Positions 21,220-30,787 of a stretch of DNA of 64,000 bases are shown in pieces. Location: the NCBI RefSeq assembly GCF_001019715.1, contig NZ_BBXJ01000001.1:682001-746000 (forward strand). Reading direction: 5' to 3'. The notes beneath the pieces were generated by a model. The model was not told the origin of the DNA, ran no database searches, and saw only the letters and a list, made by a program, of their open reading frames with translations. The translations under genes were made by a program, and so were the position numbers. Position 1 is the stretch's first letter, and the number at the start of each line of letters is the position of its first letter. The stretch comes from Rodentibacter caecimuris. Its GTDB lineage: Bacteria > Pseudomonadota > Gammaproteobacteria > Enterobacterales > Pasteurellaceae.

Positions 21220-21389
21220 GAGGTAATAAATTAAAAAACATTAAAATAACTCTTATATATCCTCTAGGAGCATTAGTTTATACTATTTAAAATCTTACTG
21301 TACTAGATATTCTATCATTTAGGTCATTATTTACAATTTTAGTTACCCTATTTGCAATAGCTTGTTGTCTAAATAGAGTGCTTTATGGT

Positions 21390-21716
21390 GAAATTAAAGC
21401 CGATGAAAGCTATTCCAATGACGCTCAAAGTAAAGGCGGTATTATGCATGGGGCAAAGCCGCAGTATTTGGTTTTCCCAAACTTAATGGTAAGATTTATA
21501 CCGTTGCTGTACCGAATACACAATCAACATTGCTCCCGATTATTAGAGAGAAGCTAGAGTCAGACTTGTACCGATATCTATCGTAGTTATGATCTCCTTG
21601 ATGATGAATTTAGCCGATTTTGCACTCATCGCAACACACATTTTACTGAAAATCATGAGCACATAAACGAAATTGAGAATTTTTGGAACCAAATAAGGTC
21701 ATTTGTACAAGTTTAA
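21390..21716 (+). pseudogene. IS1016-like (IS1595/ISXO2 family) transposase remnant
   Basis: Three reading-frame pieces together give an IS1016-type transposase: EIKADESYSNDAQSKGG, then KLNGKIYTVAVPNTQSTLL with PIIREKLESD, then TDIYRSYDLLDDEFSRF and HINEIENFWNQIRSFV before a stop at 21714. The order matches the DDE-type catalytic core: the first Asp in ADESY, the second Asp in TDIYRSYD, and the third region in ENFWNQ. The N-terminus and C-terminus are missing. At least two frameshifts separate the pieces, so no active enzyme is made. I could not identify terminal inverted repeats. Confidence 0.8.
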
Positions 21717-21925
21717 GGGTATTCTAAAGTGCAGCGCATTTTAAGCTCTGTTTAAGGGAATGCAAGTTGCAATCACAGAGATATAAAAAATCTCTGATTT
21801 CCATTTTAAAACATCTAGTGAAGAATAGATTAGCCAAGTTATCTAGGGCAACCCCTTATTTTTTGGTGTCTAATCATACAATTACCTTTTCTTATATCAG
21901 TTTTCCAATTAACGTTACGTAATTT

Positions 21926-22257
21926 TTAGATTTTTCCAAAGCAGTATTTATGTTTTCCTAAATCTAAGTAAATACCTTGGTTCACTACTTCATCTTTTTC
22001 AGAATTCACTTCAAATCCTTAACTCATTAAAATTTCATAATAAGTACGATTAATAAATTTAACTTCATATTATTTTCAATTTCCCCTTTATCATCAGTAA
22101 TATCTTTGCTAATTTATTTTCTATCAGCATATATCGTATAGGTTCCCACTAATGGTCCTATTGAATTAGGCGATAAGAAAAAGTGAATCTGCATTATAGG
22201 AAAATTTATCGTATGATTTTCCATTTCAGAACACGTAACGTTTTCCACTAGCTGCAT
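21926..22257 (-). pseudogene. Decayed small gene of unknown family
   Basis: Read on the minus strand from an ATG at 22257, codons give MQLVENVTCSEMENHT, then QIHFFLSPNSIGPLVGTYTI, an in-frame stop, and ISKDITDDKGEIENN. A frame change follows, leading to EVKFINRTYYEILMS, a second stop, GFEVNSEKDEVVNQGIYLDL and GKHKYCFGKI before a final stop at 21926. The composition is protein-like throughout, so this is more likely a broken gene than chance. I do not recognise the family. Confidence 0.45.
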
Positions 22258-22476
22258 TTTACTTGCAAAGTCCCTCCTCAATATACACATTCCCCACCAA
22301 CTCCATCCCCTCTCAGTTAATGATTATTAAACCACTCTGCCCACTGATTCTTACTGTTTCATAACCTTACAAATCAAATTGTTCAAAAAATCTGCTCAAA
22401 CAACTAGCCAATATACCAGATGCCGTTTACACTACTTCGGTGTTGAGATCATTACCAACGTGGTGATGGTGTCACC

Positions 22477-22727
22477 ATGGACATTCACATATCAGTTTAT
22501 AGCCTTGAGTATGTTGCTTTATTCCACTTTAGTAATGTGATTGCATCCAATATTTTGGATTTGGTCTCGACTGATAGTGCGGGCTTGGGGGACGGTTTCG
22601 TTATAACTAACTTATTCGGCACGGTCATTGCCCTAAAAGTGAGGATCACCTATTTACCATCAATACCGAAAACAGAATATTCGGGTCAAAACTTAATAAC
22701 ATCAATTCTAATTTAAACGATTCGTAA
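22477..22727 (+). pseudogene. Decayed coding fragment of unknown family
   Basis: An open stretch (MDIHISVYSLEYVALF, then LVSTDSAGLGDGFVITNL) changes frame after FGTVIALKV to continue EDHLFTINTENRIFGSKL and NNINSNLNDS with a stop at 22725. Both parts look protein-like, so this may be the 3' end of a lost gene. No ribosome site or known family is visible. Confidence 0.3.
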
Positions 22728-23069
22728 AACCCTTAAGTTAAATGAAAACTAACTACATCAAAATTGTATTGAGGGTATAACAGTAGCCAGATTGACTTGT
22801 CATAAACGTCCTTATTTAAGGCGTATAAAATAGCATCAATATAATTCGGCTTTATATATTTCTAAATAGAACAATCGACAGAGAAAACTTCGAGGAAATA
22901 TTATCTAACCTAATATACTATTCATGTTGCCTCTAAACACTAAATATTTCTATAAGACTTCCAGACATTTTACTATACCAAAGTGACTTGGTTGGTACAC
23001 AATACCAGATATATTTATTATCACATTGCTACTTTGTACTACGCTCAACCACTCTCACCTATAAAAAAG

Positions 23070-24314
23070 TTAAAACAACTCTTTATAATCCGCTTTATTC
23101 AAGGCATATTTTTTCATTCGTAAATACAATTTCTTACGGGGAATTTGTAGATAATTTGCCGCGTCATTAATTCTTCCTTGAAAGCGATCTAACACCTCTA
23201 TAATGATCTGCTTTTCATACTCATCAATAAGATGATCAAGCGATAGTTCACTTTGTTCCTGCATCAACGAGAAACGATCATTTTGGACGGTAACACCGAC
23301 TGCATAAAGTTCGGCTGTGTGAATTAATTGGGTGATATTGCCAAGCCACTGTTGGGAGAGTAGCTGCTTAATAAAATTTTCACTCACAAGCGGTTTCTTT
23401 TTATTTAATTTTTGACAGGTTTGGGCTAAATAATGGCGGAAAATCGGCTCGATATCAGAAGTTCGATGAGAAAGCGGCAAACATTCTATTTGCGTTAAAT
23501 TAAACGCATAAAAAAGCTCCGGTAAAAGATTAAATTCTGTCAATAATTGGTATGGTGAATATTGACTAATTCCAATAAAACGAAAATGCTGTTGCTGAAT
23601 TGATAATGCCAGCCTTTTCTGTGCCGCTTGTGAGAGATATTCTATATTTTTAAGCTGTAACAGCCCCTGTTTGGCTTGTTCAAGATGGGGCTGTAATGCT
23701 TCAATATCACAGGGGGCAAGCAATTCTAGGCTATGTTGAGGCGAAAATCGGTCTGCCGAAAAGCGGGCAAGATGTTGGGCGGCTAGAGTTCGCCCTGTGC
23801 CAACCTCACCAAAAATAAAAATCGGTAATGAGGTTTCCCCGAGTTGTTGTAAACGTTGGCGAAATTGTTTAATCCAATGGCTCTGTCCGATAAAACCGGT
23901 TTCTAATGCTTCTTGCTGGGCATTTTTAATCGCGAGTTGGTGTTGTCGTTGGCTCAACGCTTGTTCAAGCTGTATTAATAATTTTTCCGGTTTGATGGGT
24001 TTTTCAATAAAATAAAACGCCCCTTGTTGCATGGCTTCAATGGCCATTGGCACATCACCGTGTCCGGTGATGAAAATCACCGGAAGATGTTTATCCCTTT
24101 GATGTAAACGGCTCAAGAGTTCCCAGCCTGACAGTTGTGGCATATAAATATCGCTCACCACGACACCTTTCCAATTTTCAGGTATGATCTCCAGTGCATC
24201 TAACGGATTATTGATCGCCTTAATTCGATATCCCTCTGCATTTAATAGTGATTGGTAGGCAGTCAATACATCATTATCGTCATCAATCAGTAACACCGTT
24301 TCTTGATCTAACAT
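23070..24314 (-). CDS. pgtA: Phosphoglycerate transport response regulator PgtA
   Basis: NtrC-like regulator that activates the phosphoglycerate transporter gene. Domains: receiver (about 3-120) with Asp11-13 and phospho-acceptor Asp55 (VVSDIYMPQ); a degenerate AAA+ domain (about 140-330); and a Fis-type helix-turn-helix at the end (INDAANYLQIPRKKLYLRMKKY). The AAA+ part has GEVGTGRT with Arg in place of the Walker A Lys, lacks the acidic Walker B pair (LLQLKNIEYLS) and has no GAFTGA loop. It therefore probably does not act on sigma-54. It overlaps pgtB by 7 bases. Confidence 0.88.
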   Translation of the reverse strand: MLDQETVLLIDDDNDVLTAYQSLLNAEGYRIKAINNPLDALEIIPENWKGVVVSDIYMPQLSGWELLSRLHQRDKHLPVIFITGHGDVPMAIEAMQQGAFYFIEKPIKPEKLLIQLEQALSQRQHQLAIKNAQQEALETGFIGQSHWIKQFRQRLQQLGETSLPIFIFGEVGTGRTLAAQHLARFSADRFSPQHSLELLAPCDIEALQPHLEQAKQGLLQLKNIEYLSQAAQKRLALSIQQQHFRFIGISQYSPYQLLTEFNLLPELFYAFNLTQIECLPLSHRTSDIEPIFRHYLAQTCQKLNKKKPLVSENFIKQLLSQQWLGNITQLIHTAELYAVGVTVQNDRFSLMQEQSELSLDHLIDEYEKQIIIEVLDRFQGRINDAANYLQIPRKKLYLRMKKYALNKADYKELF

Positions 24315-26227
24315 TTTTCTTCCCCACTATGTAAAAATTCTAAAATAACAACCGCACTTTTAGAAAAGCTGGAAGCAATCGCCAATTTCCCCCCAAATTG
24401 TTGCATAATACGCTGGCAAATTGTTAAACCTAATCCTAATCCGACACTTTTAGTGGTGAAAAAAGGTTGTAATAATTTATCAGCATTATCCGTTTGCCAG
24501 CCACTACCATTGTCTTCAATAAAAACACAAGTTTTGTCTTGATAGCAGACTACATCAACTTGAATAATAGGTATAGCTTGACCCACCTCCAGAGCATTTG
24601 AGAGGATATTAACGAAAACCTGTTCCAACAAAATTGGATTTACAAGCAAGCAAACATCCCCTTTAATCTGCAGCTCGGCATTGAGAGGTTTATGACGGAG
24701 TTCTAATACATTCCATGCTTCAGTCAAACTTTGTTTAAGGGAAACCACTTGATGGGGTGTCGATGAAATTTCATTTTTAGCAAATTGACGTAATGCTTTA
24801 ATAATATTAGCGATGCGCTCTATTAATTTTTCTATCTTTTCAATATCAAGATAACTTTGCTTATCTTTTTGCTGTTCAAGACGTTTTTTTAGCGTAAAAA
24901 GATAAATTGATATGGCATTCAAAGGTTGATTAATTTCATGAGCAAGTGTCGTCATTGTTTGCCCGACAACCGCCATTTTAGCCGCTTGGAGCAATTCATT
25001 TTGGGTTTCCTGTAAATCTTTTTCAATTTTTTCTCGTTCTTGCAAAATTTGAATATGATTATTTAATAATAAACCAATTTCTGTCAGCTCATCTTTTCCA
25101 CTGACATTGATCGGTTGATTTATTCTACCCAGATTAAGGTTTTCGATAGCATAAATGAGTTGTGAAAAACGGTAACTTAAACGGCGCTTAACATAATATT
25201 GATTAAATAAAGCAATTAGAATAAGAAAAATAAGCAATGAAGAAATAATAATTACTCCACTTATTTTTGTCTGTTGTTTTAAATTCTCATTTAGTCGGGT
25301 AAAACTTCCTCTGGTTTCATTTAATTCTTGCTTTATCATTTCTTGAGTTTTTGCAACGATATCATTTTTCTGAGATTGAATATTTTTTAATTCAGTTTGA
25401 TAATGAGTGATTTCCTGAACAAGATTATCTAATTCATGATGAGGTTCAATCATTTGATATAAATCATTAAACATCTGTTGCAATGGCACAATACTTGGAT
25501 TCTTGATCATGTGGGAAGGGGCTTGAATTAATGCTGTAATTAGTTGCTTTAAATAAGCATAATCCTGCAAAATTGTAGTTTGATTAGGATATAAGTTATA
25601 TAAAAATTGTACTAACTCGGTTCTAATTTGCTCTTCTTTATCTGCTAATTGATATAAATAAAATAACTCATTCTCTGATTTAGCTTGGTTTTTCTCATTA
25701 AGCAAAGAAGAATGTTTCAAAAAATAATTATTCTGCCAGTTTAATTCTTGAATTTGAGAAATAATTTCATTATTAAAATCATCATTTAGCCATTGAATCT
25801 TCGTTAATAATGTTTGTTTTTGCTGTAAAATCAAAAAATTATTAGATAAATTATTATCAATTTGGGTAGTGAGTTGAATTAAATCATTTAAGTATTGCTT
25901 AATCGTTGATCTTTTTTTCTGTTCAAATAACAAAGAAGATAATGTTTCAATTTCATTTAGCTGATGTTTAAGATTTTTAAACATAACCTGCCGGTTCAAA
26001 TTATTTTGTAAATAGTAAAAACGTTCCAGATCATTAAAAAAAACATTAAACTTATCCTCCAATTTTAGGGCGGCATTGGTTTTTGGAAAATAATCTTCAA
26101 TAATATAATTCACTTGCCGATACTGAATATACCAAGCAGATAAACTCACAATACCAATAAACAAGGTCAATATTAATCCGATCATTGAGGCTCTTTTCAA
26201 ATGTTGGGTTATTTTTCCCTGTTTCAT
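24308..26227 (-). CDS. pgtB: Phosphoglycerate transport sensor kinase PgtB
   Basis: Membrane sensor kinase partner of PgtA. The 639-residue protein has a first membrane helix (about 15-35), a long helical periplasmic part (about 40-320), and a second helix (about 322-341). A HAMP-like linker, a phosphoacceptor domain with His430 (TLAHEINQPLNAIS), and a HATPase domain with NALEVGQ, EDNGSGW and FFTTKSVGLGLGL follow. Its start overlaps the pgtC stop by 4 bases (ATGA). In Salmonella PgtB signals together with the periplasmic protein PgtC. Confidence 0.9.
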   Translation of the reverse strand: MKQGKITQHLKRASMIGLILTLFIGIVSLSAWYIQYRQVNYIIEDYFPKTNAALKLEDKFNVFFNDLERFYYLQNNLNRQVMFKNLKHQLNEIETLSSLLFEQKKRSTIKQYLNDLIQLTTQIDNNLSNNFLILQQKQTLLTKIQWLNDDFNNEIISQIQELNWQNNYFLKHSSLLNEKNQAKSENELFYLYQLADKEEQIRTELVQFLYNLYPNQTTILQDYAYLKQLITALIQAPSHMIKNPSIVPLQQMFNDLYQMIEPHHELDNLVQEITHYQTELKNIQSQKNDIVAKTQEMIKQELNETRGSFTRLNENLKQQTKISGVIIISSLLIFLILIALFNQYYVKRRLSYRFSQLIYAIENLNLGRINQPINVSGKDELTEIGLLLNNHIQILQEREKIEKDLQETQNELLQAAKMAVVGQTMTTLAHEINQPLNAISIYLFTLKKRLEQQKDKQSYLDIEKIEKLIERIANIIKALRQFAKNEISSTPHQVVSLKQSLTEAWNVLELRHKPLNAELQIKGDVCLLVNPILLEQVFVNILSNALEVGQAIPIIQVDVVCYQDKTCVFIEDNGSGWQTDNADKLLQPFFTTKSVGLGLGLTICQRIMQQFGGKLAIASSFSKSAVVILEFLHSGEEKC

Positions 26228-27441
26228 TTTATGTCCTCTAATTGTGCAAGTACCGTATTAATCCGTTGTTGGAAAAAGTCCGTCCATTGCTTCTCTTGCT
26301 CCAACAAAAAATATCGGTCATTTTTAATTTTTTCCAAATAAATAGGATCTATCGCTTGCTGTTCACTCACCGGAACTAAAGTTAATTGATGACGAAGTGC
26401 GGTCAATTTGCGAGCTGTTTTTTGCTCTTGTTGATAAATTAACGCCCACACATCTTTAAACTGATTGAGACGAAATGTGATTGCATTATCAAATAATTTC
26501 TCGATTAAATGTTGTCTTAATAACAAAATCTCGTAATCAATCGGTGTCTGCGTCAACAATTTTTGCTGTTGTTTGTATTGCTGGTTACTCGGCGCAGAAG
26601 GTTTAAGTGGAAATTTTGCAATATTTGGAGAAGTAACAACCTCCTGCCCTTCCGCACTTAACAAAAATTGAATAAATTCAAGAGCCTGTTTCGGATTTTG
26701 GTTATTTTTATATACGGAAATAAATGCCGGTGAAGCAATAGAATGAGGAAAATAAACAAAACCAAAATCAGGATCACTATTTAGATTATTCGCATAACTA
26801 TCAATACTAATGCCAGCGATTGCTAAGCCTAGTTTAATTTTTTCTGCCACATTAAAACTACGGGAAGAAATCAAGGATAGATTACCTGATAGCGTTAAAA
26901 TTTCTTGCCATCCGCTACCCCACCCTTTTTGTTGTAAAAGCATTTCCAACATAATGTGGGTGCTGCCCGAGCGAGAAGGAGAACTGATTAGCAAACTATT
27001 AAAATAAGCCGAATCAGAGAGACTGTTCCAATCAGTAGGCTCGGCTAAATGGCGTTGTTTAAGTAAATTTCGGTTGAATAAAATGCCGTAACCGGAAAAA
27101 GCAATCGCCGTTGTCGTTGATTTTAGTTGAGAGGGTACAAGTGCATTTTGATAAGTTTTCGGCAATTCCAACAATAATCCCTTTTCCTGTAAATCTTGAA
27201 ACAGAAAAGGAGAAGAACTCAACACTAAATCGACTTTTTCTATATCCGGTTGGACTAATAAACGCTTAAGTGAATTTGATGTTCGATTAATCAAACGGAC
27301 TTCTTGGTTGGGAAAACTATTTTGCCATTGTTTAATGATATGTTCGGTCGTTTCCGGAGAAAAGGTCGTCGCTATCACAATTTCATTGGCTAATAACAAC
27401 GGACTAATCCAAGACAGCAAAATAAAAAGTAAAAATTTCAT
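26224..27441 (-). CDS. pgtC: Phosphoglycerate transport regulatory periplasmic protein PgtC
   Basis: A periplasmic binding-protein-like regulator that senses phosphoglycerates for PgtB. The ATG at 27441 is preferred over a GTG one codon upstream, giving 405 residues. The signal peptide is MKFLLFILLSWISPLLLA, cut before NEIVIATTFS. The mature protein shows the fold of extracellular solute-binding proteins up to about residue 290 (for example IAFSGYGILFNRNLL), then a helical C-terminal extension. First gene of pgtCBA, divergent from pgtP. Confidence 0.88.
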   Translation of the reverse strand: MKFLLFILLSWISPLLLANEIVIATTFSPETTEHIIKQWQNSFPNQEVRLINRTSNSLKRLLVQPDIEKVDLVLSSSPFLFQDLQEKGLLLELPKTYQNALVPSQLKSTTTAIAFSGYGILFNRNLLKQRHLAEPTDWNSLSDSAYFNSLLISSPSRSGSTHIMLEMLLQQKGWGSGWQEILTLSGNLSLISSRSFNVAEKIKLGLAIAGISIDSYANNLNSDPDFGFVYFPHSIASPAFISVYKNNQNPKQALEFIQFLLSAEGQEVVTSPNIAKFPLKPSAPSNQQYKQQQKLLTQTPIDYEILLLRQHLIEKLFDNAITFRLNQFKDVWALIYQQEQKTARKLTALRHQLTLVPVSEQQAIDPIYLEKIKNDRYFLLEQEKQWTDFFQQRINTVLAQLEDIK

Positions 27442-27461
27442 CACACAGTTCGTCTCTATTT

Positions 27462-27477
27462 TGTGATCTAAATCACA
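27462..27477. promoter_or_regulatory. CRP site in the pgtC / pgtP divergent region
   Basis: TGTGA-TCTAAA-TCACA, perfect in both half-sites, flanked by TTT and AAATTT as in the extended consensus. It lies 21 bases upstream of the pgtC ATG and about 250 upstream of pgtP, so catabolite control of at least the regulatory operon is likely. The remaining gap to 27728 contains a variant USS-like GATCGGTCATTTT and the pgtP promoter, which I could not pin down. Confidence 0.85.
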
Positions 27478-27728
27478 AATTTTAAATTTTCTTTTTTCTA
27501 ATTATTTTTCATTATGGCGTGAAATTAACTCAATTTCGATATTCAACAAATCACTTTCTTCAGCTTAATAAGTTATGGGTCATTTTTGACACGGAAAAAA
27601 TAAAAGATCGGTCATTTTTGTACATTTTTCACTGATTTTACCCATCGTTTTAATCAGGCTAACATACCAAATAATTACTACAAAGTAAGAAACATTCTTT
27701 TTTCATCATTTAAATAAGAGGAATTTCT

Positions 27729-29075
27729 ATGCTTTCTTTTTTAGCATCTAAACCGGGTAAACCCATTCCCGACAGTGAAATCAGAGAACGTTACAACCGT
27801 CTGAGATGGCACGCATTGTTTGGGATTTTTATAGGCTATGCCGCCTACTATATTTTACGCAATAATTTTTTACTTTCGTCACCAGAACTAATCAGTGAAT
27901 TTGGCTTTAGCAAAAAAGATATTGGTTTTATTTCCGGCACAATGCTGATTGTGTACGGATTGAGTAAAGGATTTATGTCTGCTTTTGCCGACAAATCCAA
28001 TCCAAAACATTTTATGATTTTCGGCTTAATGATGTCAGCAGTCGTAAACCTAATGATGGGATTTAGTGCATCATTTTGGGTATTCTTATTTTTATGTATT
28101 TTGAATGGTATTTTTCAAGGAATGGGAGCCGGGCCTGCTTATGTTGTACTAGCCAGTTGGTTCCCTCGAAAGTCCCGTGGCGTTACAACGGCGGCATTCA
28201 ATATTTCTCATAATGTGGGAGGTGGCTTGGTTGCACCGATAGCGGGTGCAAGTATTGCCTGGTTAGGACAGGAACATTGGCAAGCGGCACATTTTATCGT
28301 GCCTACTGCCATAGCTACTGTGGTTGCGATTATTTTCTATATTTTCGGCACGGGTCGAACCTATAACGAAGGTTTACCGCCTACCAGTAAAATTCTGGGA
28401 ACAGAACAAGAAGAATTGGTTGTCACCAAAGAAGAAAATGTCAATTTAACCACATGGGAAATTTTTAGAGATTATATCGTTAAAGACATTAACGTTTGGT
28501 TTGTTTCTTTTATTGATGTATTCACCTATATGATCCGTTTCGGGGTATTAACTTGGCTTCCTCTGTATTTACTGGAAACTAAAGGCTTTTCTAAGGGGCA
28601 AATGGCAACCGCTTTTGCTATCTTTGAATGGGCTGCCATCCCCTCTACCCTGTTAGCAGGTTGGTTGACGGATACCTACTTTAAAGGTCGCCGTATGCCA
28701 TTAGCAATCATAACACTGCTTGGGGTCGGTATAGCGATGTTTGCGTACTGGGGAGGGCAAGATTTGCTCACCGTTACTATCGGTGCAGGTGTTATCGGGT
28801 GCTTAATCTATGTACCAATGTTCCTTTCTTCTTTGCAAACCATTGAACTTGTGCCTTCATTTGCTGCGGGTTCCGCAACGGGTTTAAGAGGATTACTCAG
28901 CTATATTCTCGGAAGTTTCTCCGGCACTGCATTGTTTGGTATTCTCGCCGAACGTTTTGGCTGGAATGCAGGCTTTTATTTACTTCTGTTTGCAGTATGC
29001 GGTTGTATTTTTTGCTGTTATATGACCCACCTAGGTGTGCTACGTTTAGAAAGAAGAAATAATAAGTCTAAATAA
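27729..29075 (+). CDS. pgtP: Phosphoglycerate transporter PgtP (OPA family MFS)
   Basis: Organophosphate:phosphate antiporter with twelve membrane helices that imports 2- and 3-phosphoglycerate or phosphoenolpyruvate. The 448-residue protein has the OPA-family opening RYNRLRWHALFGIFIGYAAYYILRNNF, with the substrate-phosphate Arg, and the GPAYVVLASWFPRKSRG loop. It could also be read as UhpC/GlpT-like, but divergent pgtCBA makes PgtP the best call. GAGGAATTTCT precedes the ATG. Confidence 0.88.
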   Translation: MLSFLASKPGKPIPDSEIRERYNRLRWHALFGIFIGYAAYYILRNNFLLSSPELISEFGFSKKDIGFISGTMLIVYGLSKGFMSAFADKSNPKHFMIFGLMMSAVVNLMMGFSASFWVFLFLCILNGIFQGMGAGPAYVVLASWFPRKSRGVTTAAFNISHNVGGGLVAPIAGASIAWLGQEHWQAAHFIVPTAIATVVAIIFYIFGTGRTYNEGLPPTSKILGTEQEELVVTKEENVNLTTWEIFRDYIVKDINVWFVSFIDVFTYMIRFGVLTWLPLYLLETKGFSKGQMATAFAIFEWAAIPSTLLAGWLTDTYFKGRRMPLAIITLLGVGIAMFAYWGGQDLLTVTIGAGVIGCLIYVPMFLSSLQTIELVPSFAAGSATGLRGLLSYILGSFSGTALFGILAERFGWNAGFYLLLFAVCGCIFCCYMTHLGVLRLERRNNKSK

Positions 29076-29116
29076 ATTAGCCATCAACAATCGTGATATA
29101 ACACTAATTTATAAAA

Positions 29117-29144
29117 GATCCCCAAAAGATAACTTTCGGGGATC
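29117..29144 (+). terminator. Hairpin downstream of pgtP
   Basis: Stem GATCCCC / GGGGATC, extended inward by AAAG / CTTT. It lies 41 bases past the pgtP stop. No strong T run follows, so termination strength is uncertain. A second hairpin (GATGTCA-N6-TGACATC) is at 29327-29346, upstream of the next gene. Confidence 0.5.
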
Positions 29145-29396
29145 ATCTTAATCCTCCCTCCATGGTTAGCACTGAGAATTAACCAAAAAATCAAGGAATT
29201 TTGACCGCACTTTTCCGGGTTACGTGACTTGATGTGATAACTGTTAAAACAGAAAAGAGCGGTCAAATTTCACTAAATTTTTGCAAAACTGATGGAAAAG
29301 GCCTACGGGTGAAGTATGAGTAAAGCGATGTCATCTTTTTGACATCAAAGAACAATAAAATACTGCCGATAATCGCTAAATCCGTTGAGGAAAAAT

Positions 29397-30545
29397 ATGA
29401 AAAAATTGGCTTTATTTGTTTTTATACCAAGTATCGCGATGGCGCATACTTATAGTAGTTCATCATTTCATGAAGCACTCGGTACAATAACCACACCAGA
29501 AAAAACATTAAACTTATCGGTCGGAATCGGAAGTGGGGCATTTCATCGCCGGAGCGATCCAGCCGATGTTTTTTATACGGTGACGGATCGAGGACCTAAT
29601 ATTGATTGTGGCGATAGCCCTAAAATTTTAGGCTTATCATATTGTGCTAAAGGTAAAGTTTTTCCTGTTCCTAATTTTGCCCCCACTATTTACCGCCTAC
29701 AACTGTCTGAAAATAACCAATCTTCCGCAAAGATTTTAGATAAAATACCGCTCAGAACACAATCAGGAAAACTTGCCTCGGGTATATCCAATCCGAATAC
29801 CGAAACGGCGTATGATATTAATAAAAACTTACTCAAGGATGAGGTAAACGGTTTTGATACCGAAGCATTAGTTGTCACACAAAGCGGTGAATTTTACCTT
29901 GCCGATGAATATGGCCCGAGTATTATTTATGCGGATCAAAATGGGGGGATTAAGAATCGTTTTGTGCCTAAGGGTGTGAAATCTGAATTAAACGGCGCAG
30001 ATTATACCGTAACAGAGAACTTACCGGCAGAATTGAGAAACCGCCAACTTAACCGAGGTTTTGAAGCCCTAGCCTTAAGCGAAGATGAAAAAACACTCTT
30101 TTTTATGTTACAAAGTCCTTATGATCCCGAAAAACGAACCGTTACACTATATTCTATGGATATTCAATCTCAAACCATTAACGGGCAATGGCTATATGAA
30201 TTGGATACTCCAGATACTTTTATCAAAGATAATGCTAAAAAAGCACGTATTCAAAATGATGTAAAAATAAGCGAAATAGCCACCATCGGTGATAATGAAC
30301 TGATCGTTTTAGAACGGATTAGTAAAACGACTAAATTTTACAAAATTAAACTTAAACCTAACACAACTGAAAAAGCCGTAAATAAAGAATTAATAGTCAA
30401 CACAGATGATTTAGACAAGTTTCCAACTAAAATCGAAGGATTAGCGATTATTTCACCTCAAGAATGGATTTTAGTTAATGACAATGATTTTGGTATTGAT
30501 GGGGATAAAATACGCATTATTCGCTTATCGTTACAAAATAGGTAA
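29397..30545 (+). CDS. Esterase-like activity of phytase family protein (secreted)
   Basis: A 382-residue protein with a Sec signal peptide (MKKLALFVFIPSIAMA, then HTYSSSSFHEAL). The mature part matches the phytase-like esterase domain (PF13449 type). Recognisable parts are VFYTVTDRGPNIDCGDS, GFDTEALVVTQSGEFYLADEYGPSI, RGFEALALSEDEKTLF, and a C-terminal IEGLAIISPQEWILVNDNDFGIDGD. Start at 29397: GAGGAAAAAT precedes it, and the in-frame TTG four codons earlier is less likely. A phosphatase-like role beside phosphoglycerate uptake is tempting but unproven. An uninterrupted 450 bases upstream of the next gene follow. Confidence 0.82.
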   Translation: MKKLALFVFIPSIAMAHTYSSSSFHEALGTITTPEKTLNLSVGIGSGAFHRRSDPADVFYTVTDRGPNIDCGDSPKILGLSYCAKGKVFPVPNFAPTIYRLQLSENNQSSAKILDKIPLRTQSGKLASGISNPNTETAYDINKNLLKDEVNGFDTEALVVTQSGEFYLADEYGPSIIYADQNGGIKNRFVPKGVKSELNGADYTVTENLPAELRNRQLNRGFEALALSEDEKTLFFMLQSPYDPEKRTVTLYSMDIQSQTINGQWLYELDTPDTFIKDNAKKARIQNDVKISEIATIGDNELIVLERISKTTKFYKIKLKPNTTEKAVNKELIVNTDDLDKFPTKIEGLAIISPQEWILVNDNDFGIDGDKIRIIRLSLQNR

Positions 30546-30787
30546 CAAATTTTCCTCACATCACCTAATTAATAATGCCTTTATTTCACTGTATCCGCCG
30601 TATAATTCAACTGATGAACGACATTGATCTATGTTCCCCTTTCACTCTAGAATCAAATAAATTTAAATTCGTGTGCCGTGTAGCGGATAGCCGGCTTTTT
30701 CTCGATCAAATGTATTTTCTTAAACTATCTTATTATTTTGATTCAGTACCAAAGGCAATAGAATTCGAATTTAATTACATTAAATTT

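Larger units (their letters stand above)
21220..23069. other. Region of gene decay with no intact gene
   Basis: About 1.85 kb without a credible intact reading frame. It holds the transposase remnant, a decayed minus-strand gene and a decayed plus-strand fragment, all listed separately. There is also a hairpin at 21776-21796 (CAGAGAT-N7-ATCTCTG). Stops and frame changes are dense on both strands. No USS was noticed in this stretch, in contrast to the core regions around it, which fits old foreign DNA. Confidence 0.7.

Noticed and set aside
22988-23170. Open frame of 60 codons overlapping the end of pgtA
   Set aside because: Largely antisense to pgtA, without a ribosome site or protein-like composition.
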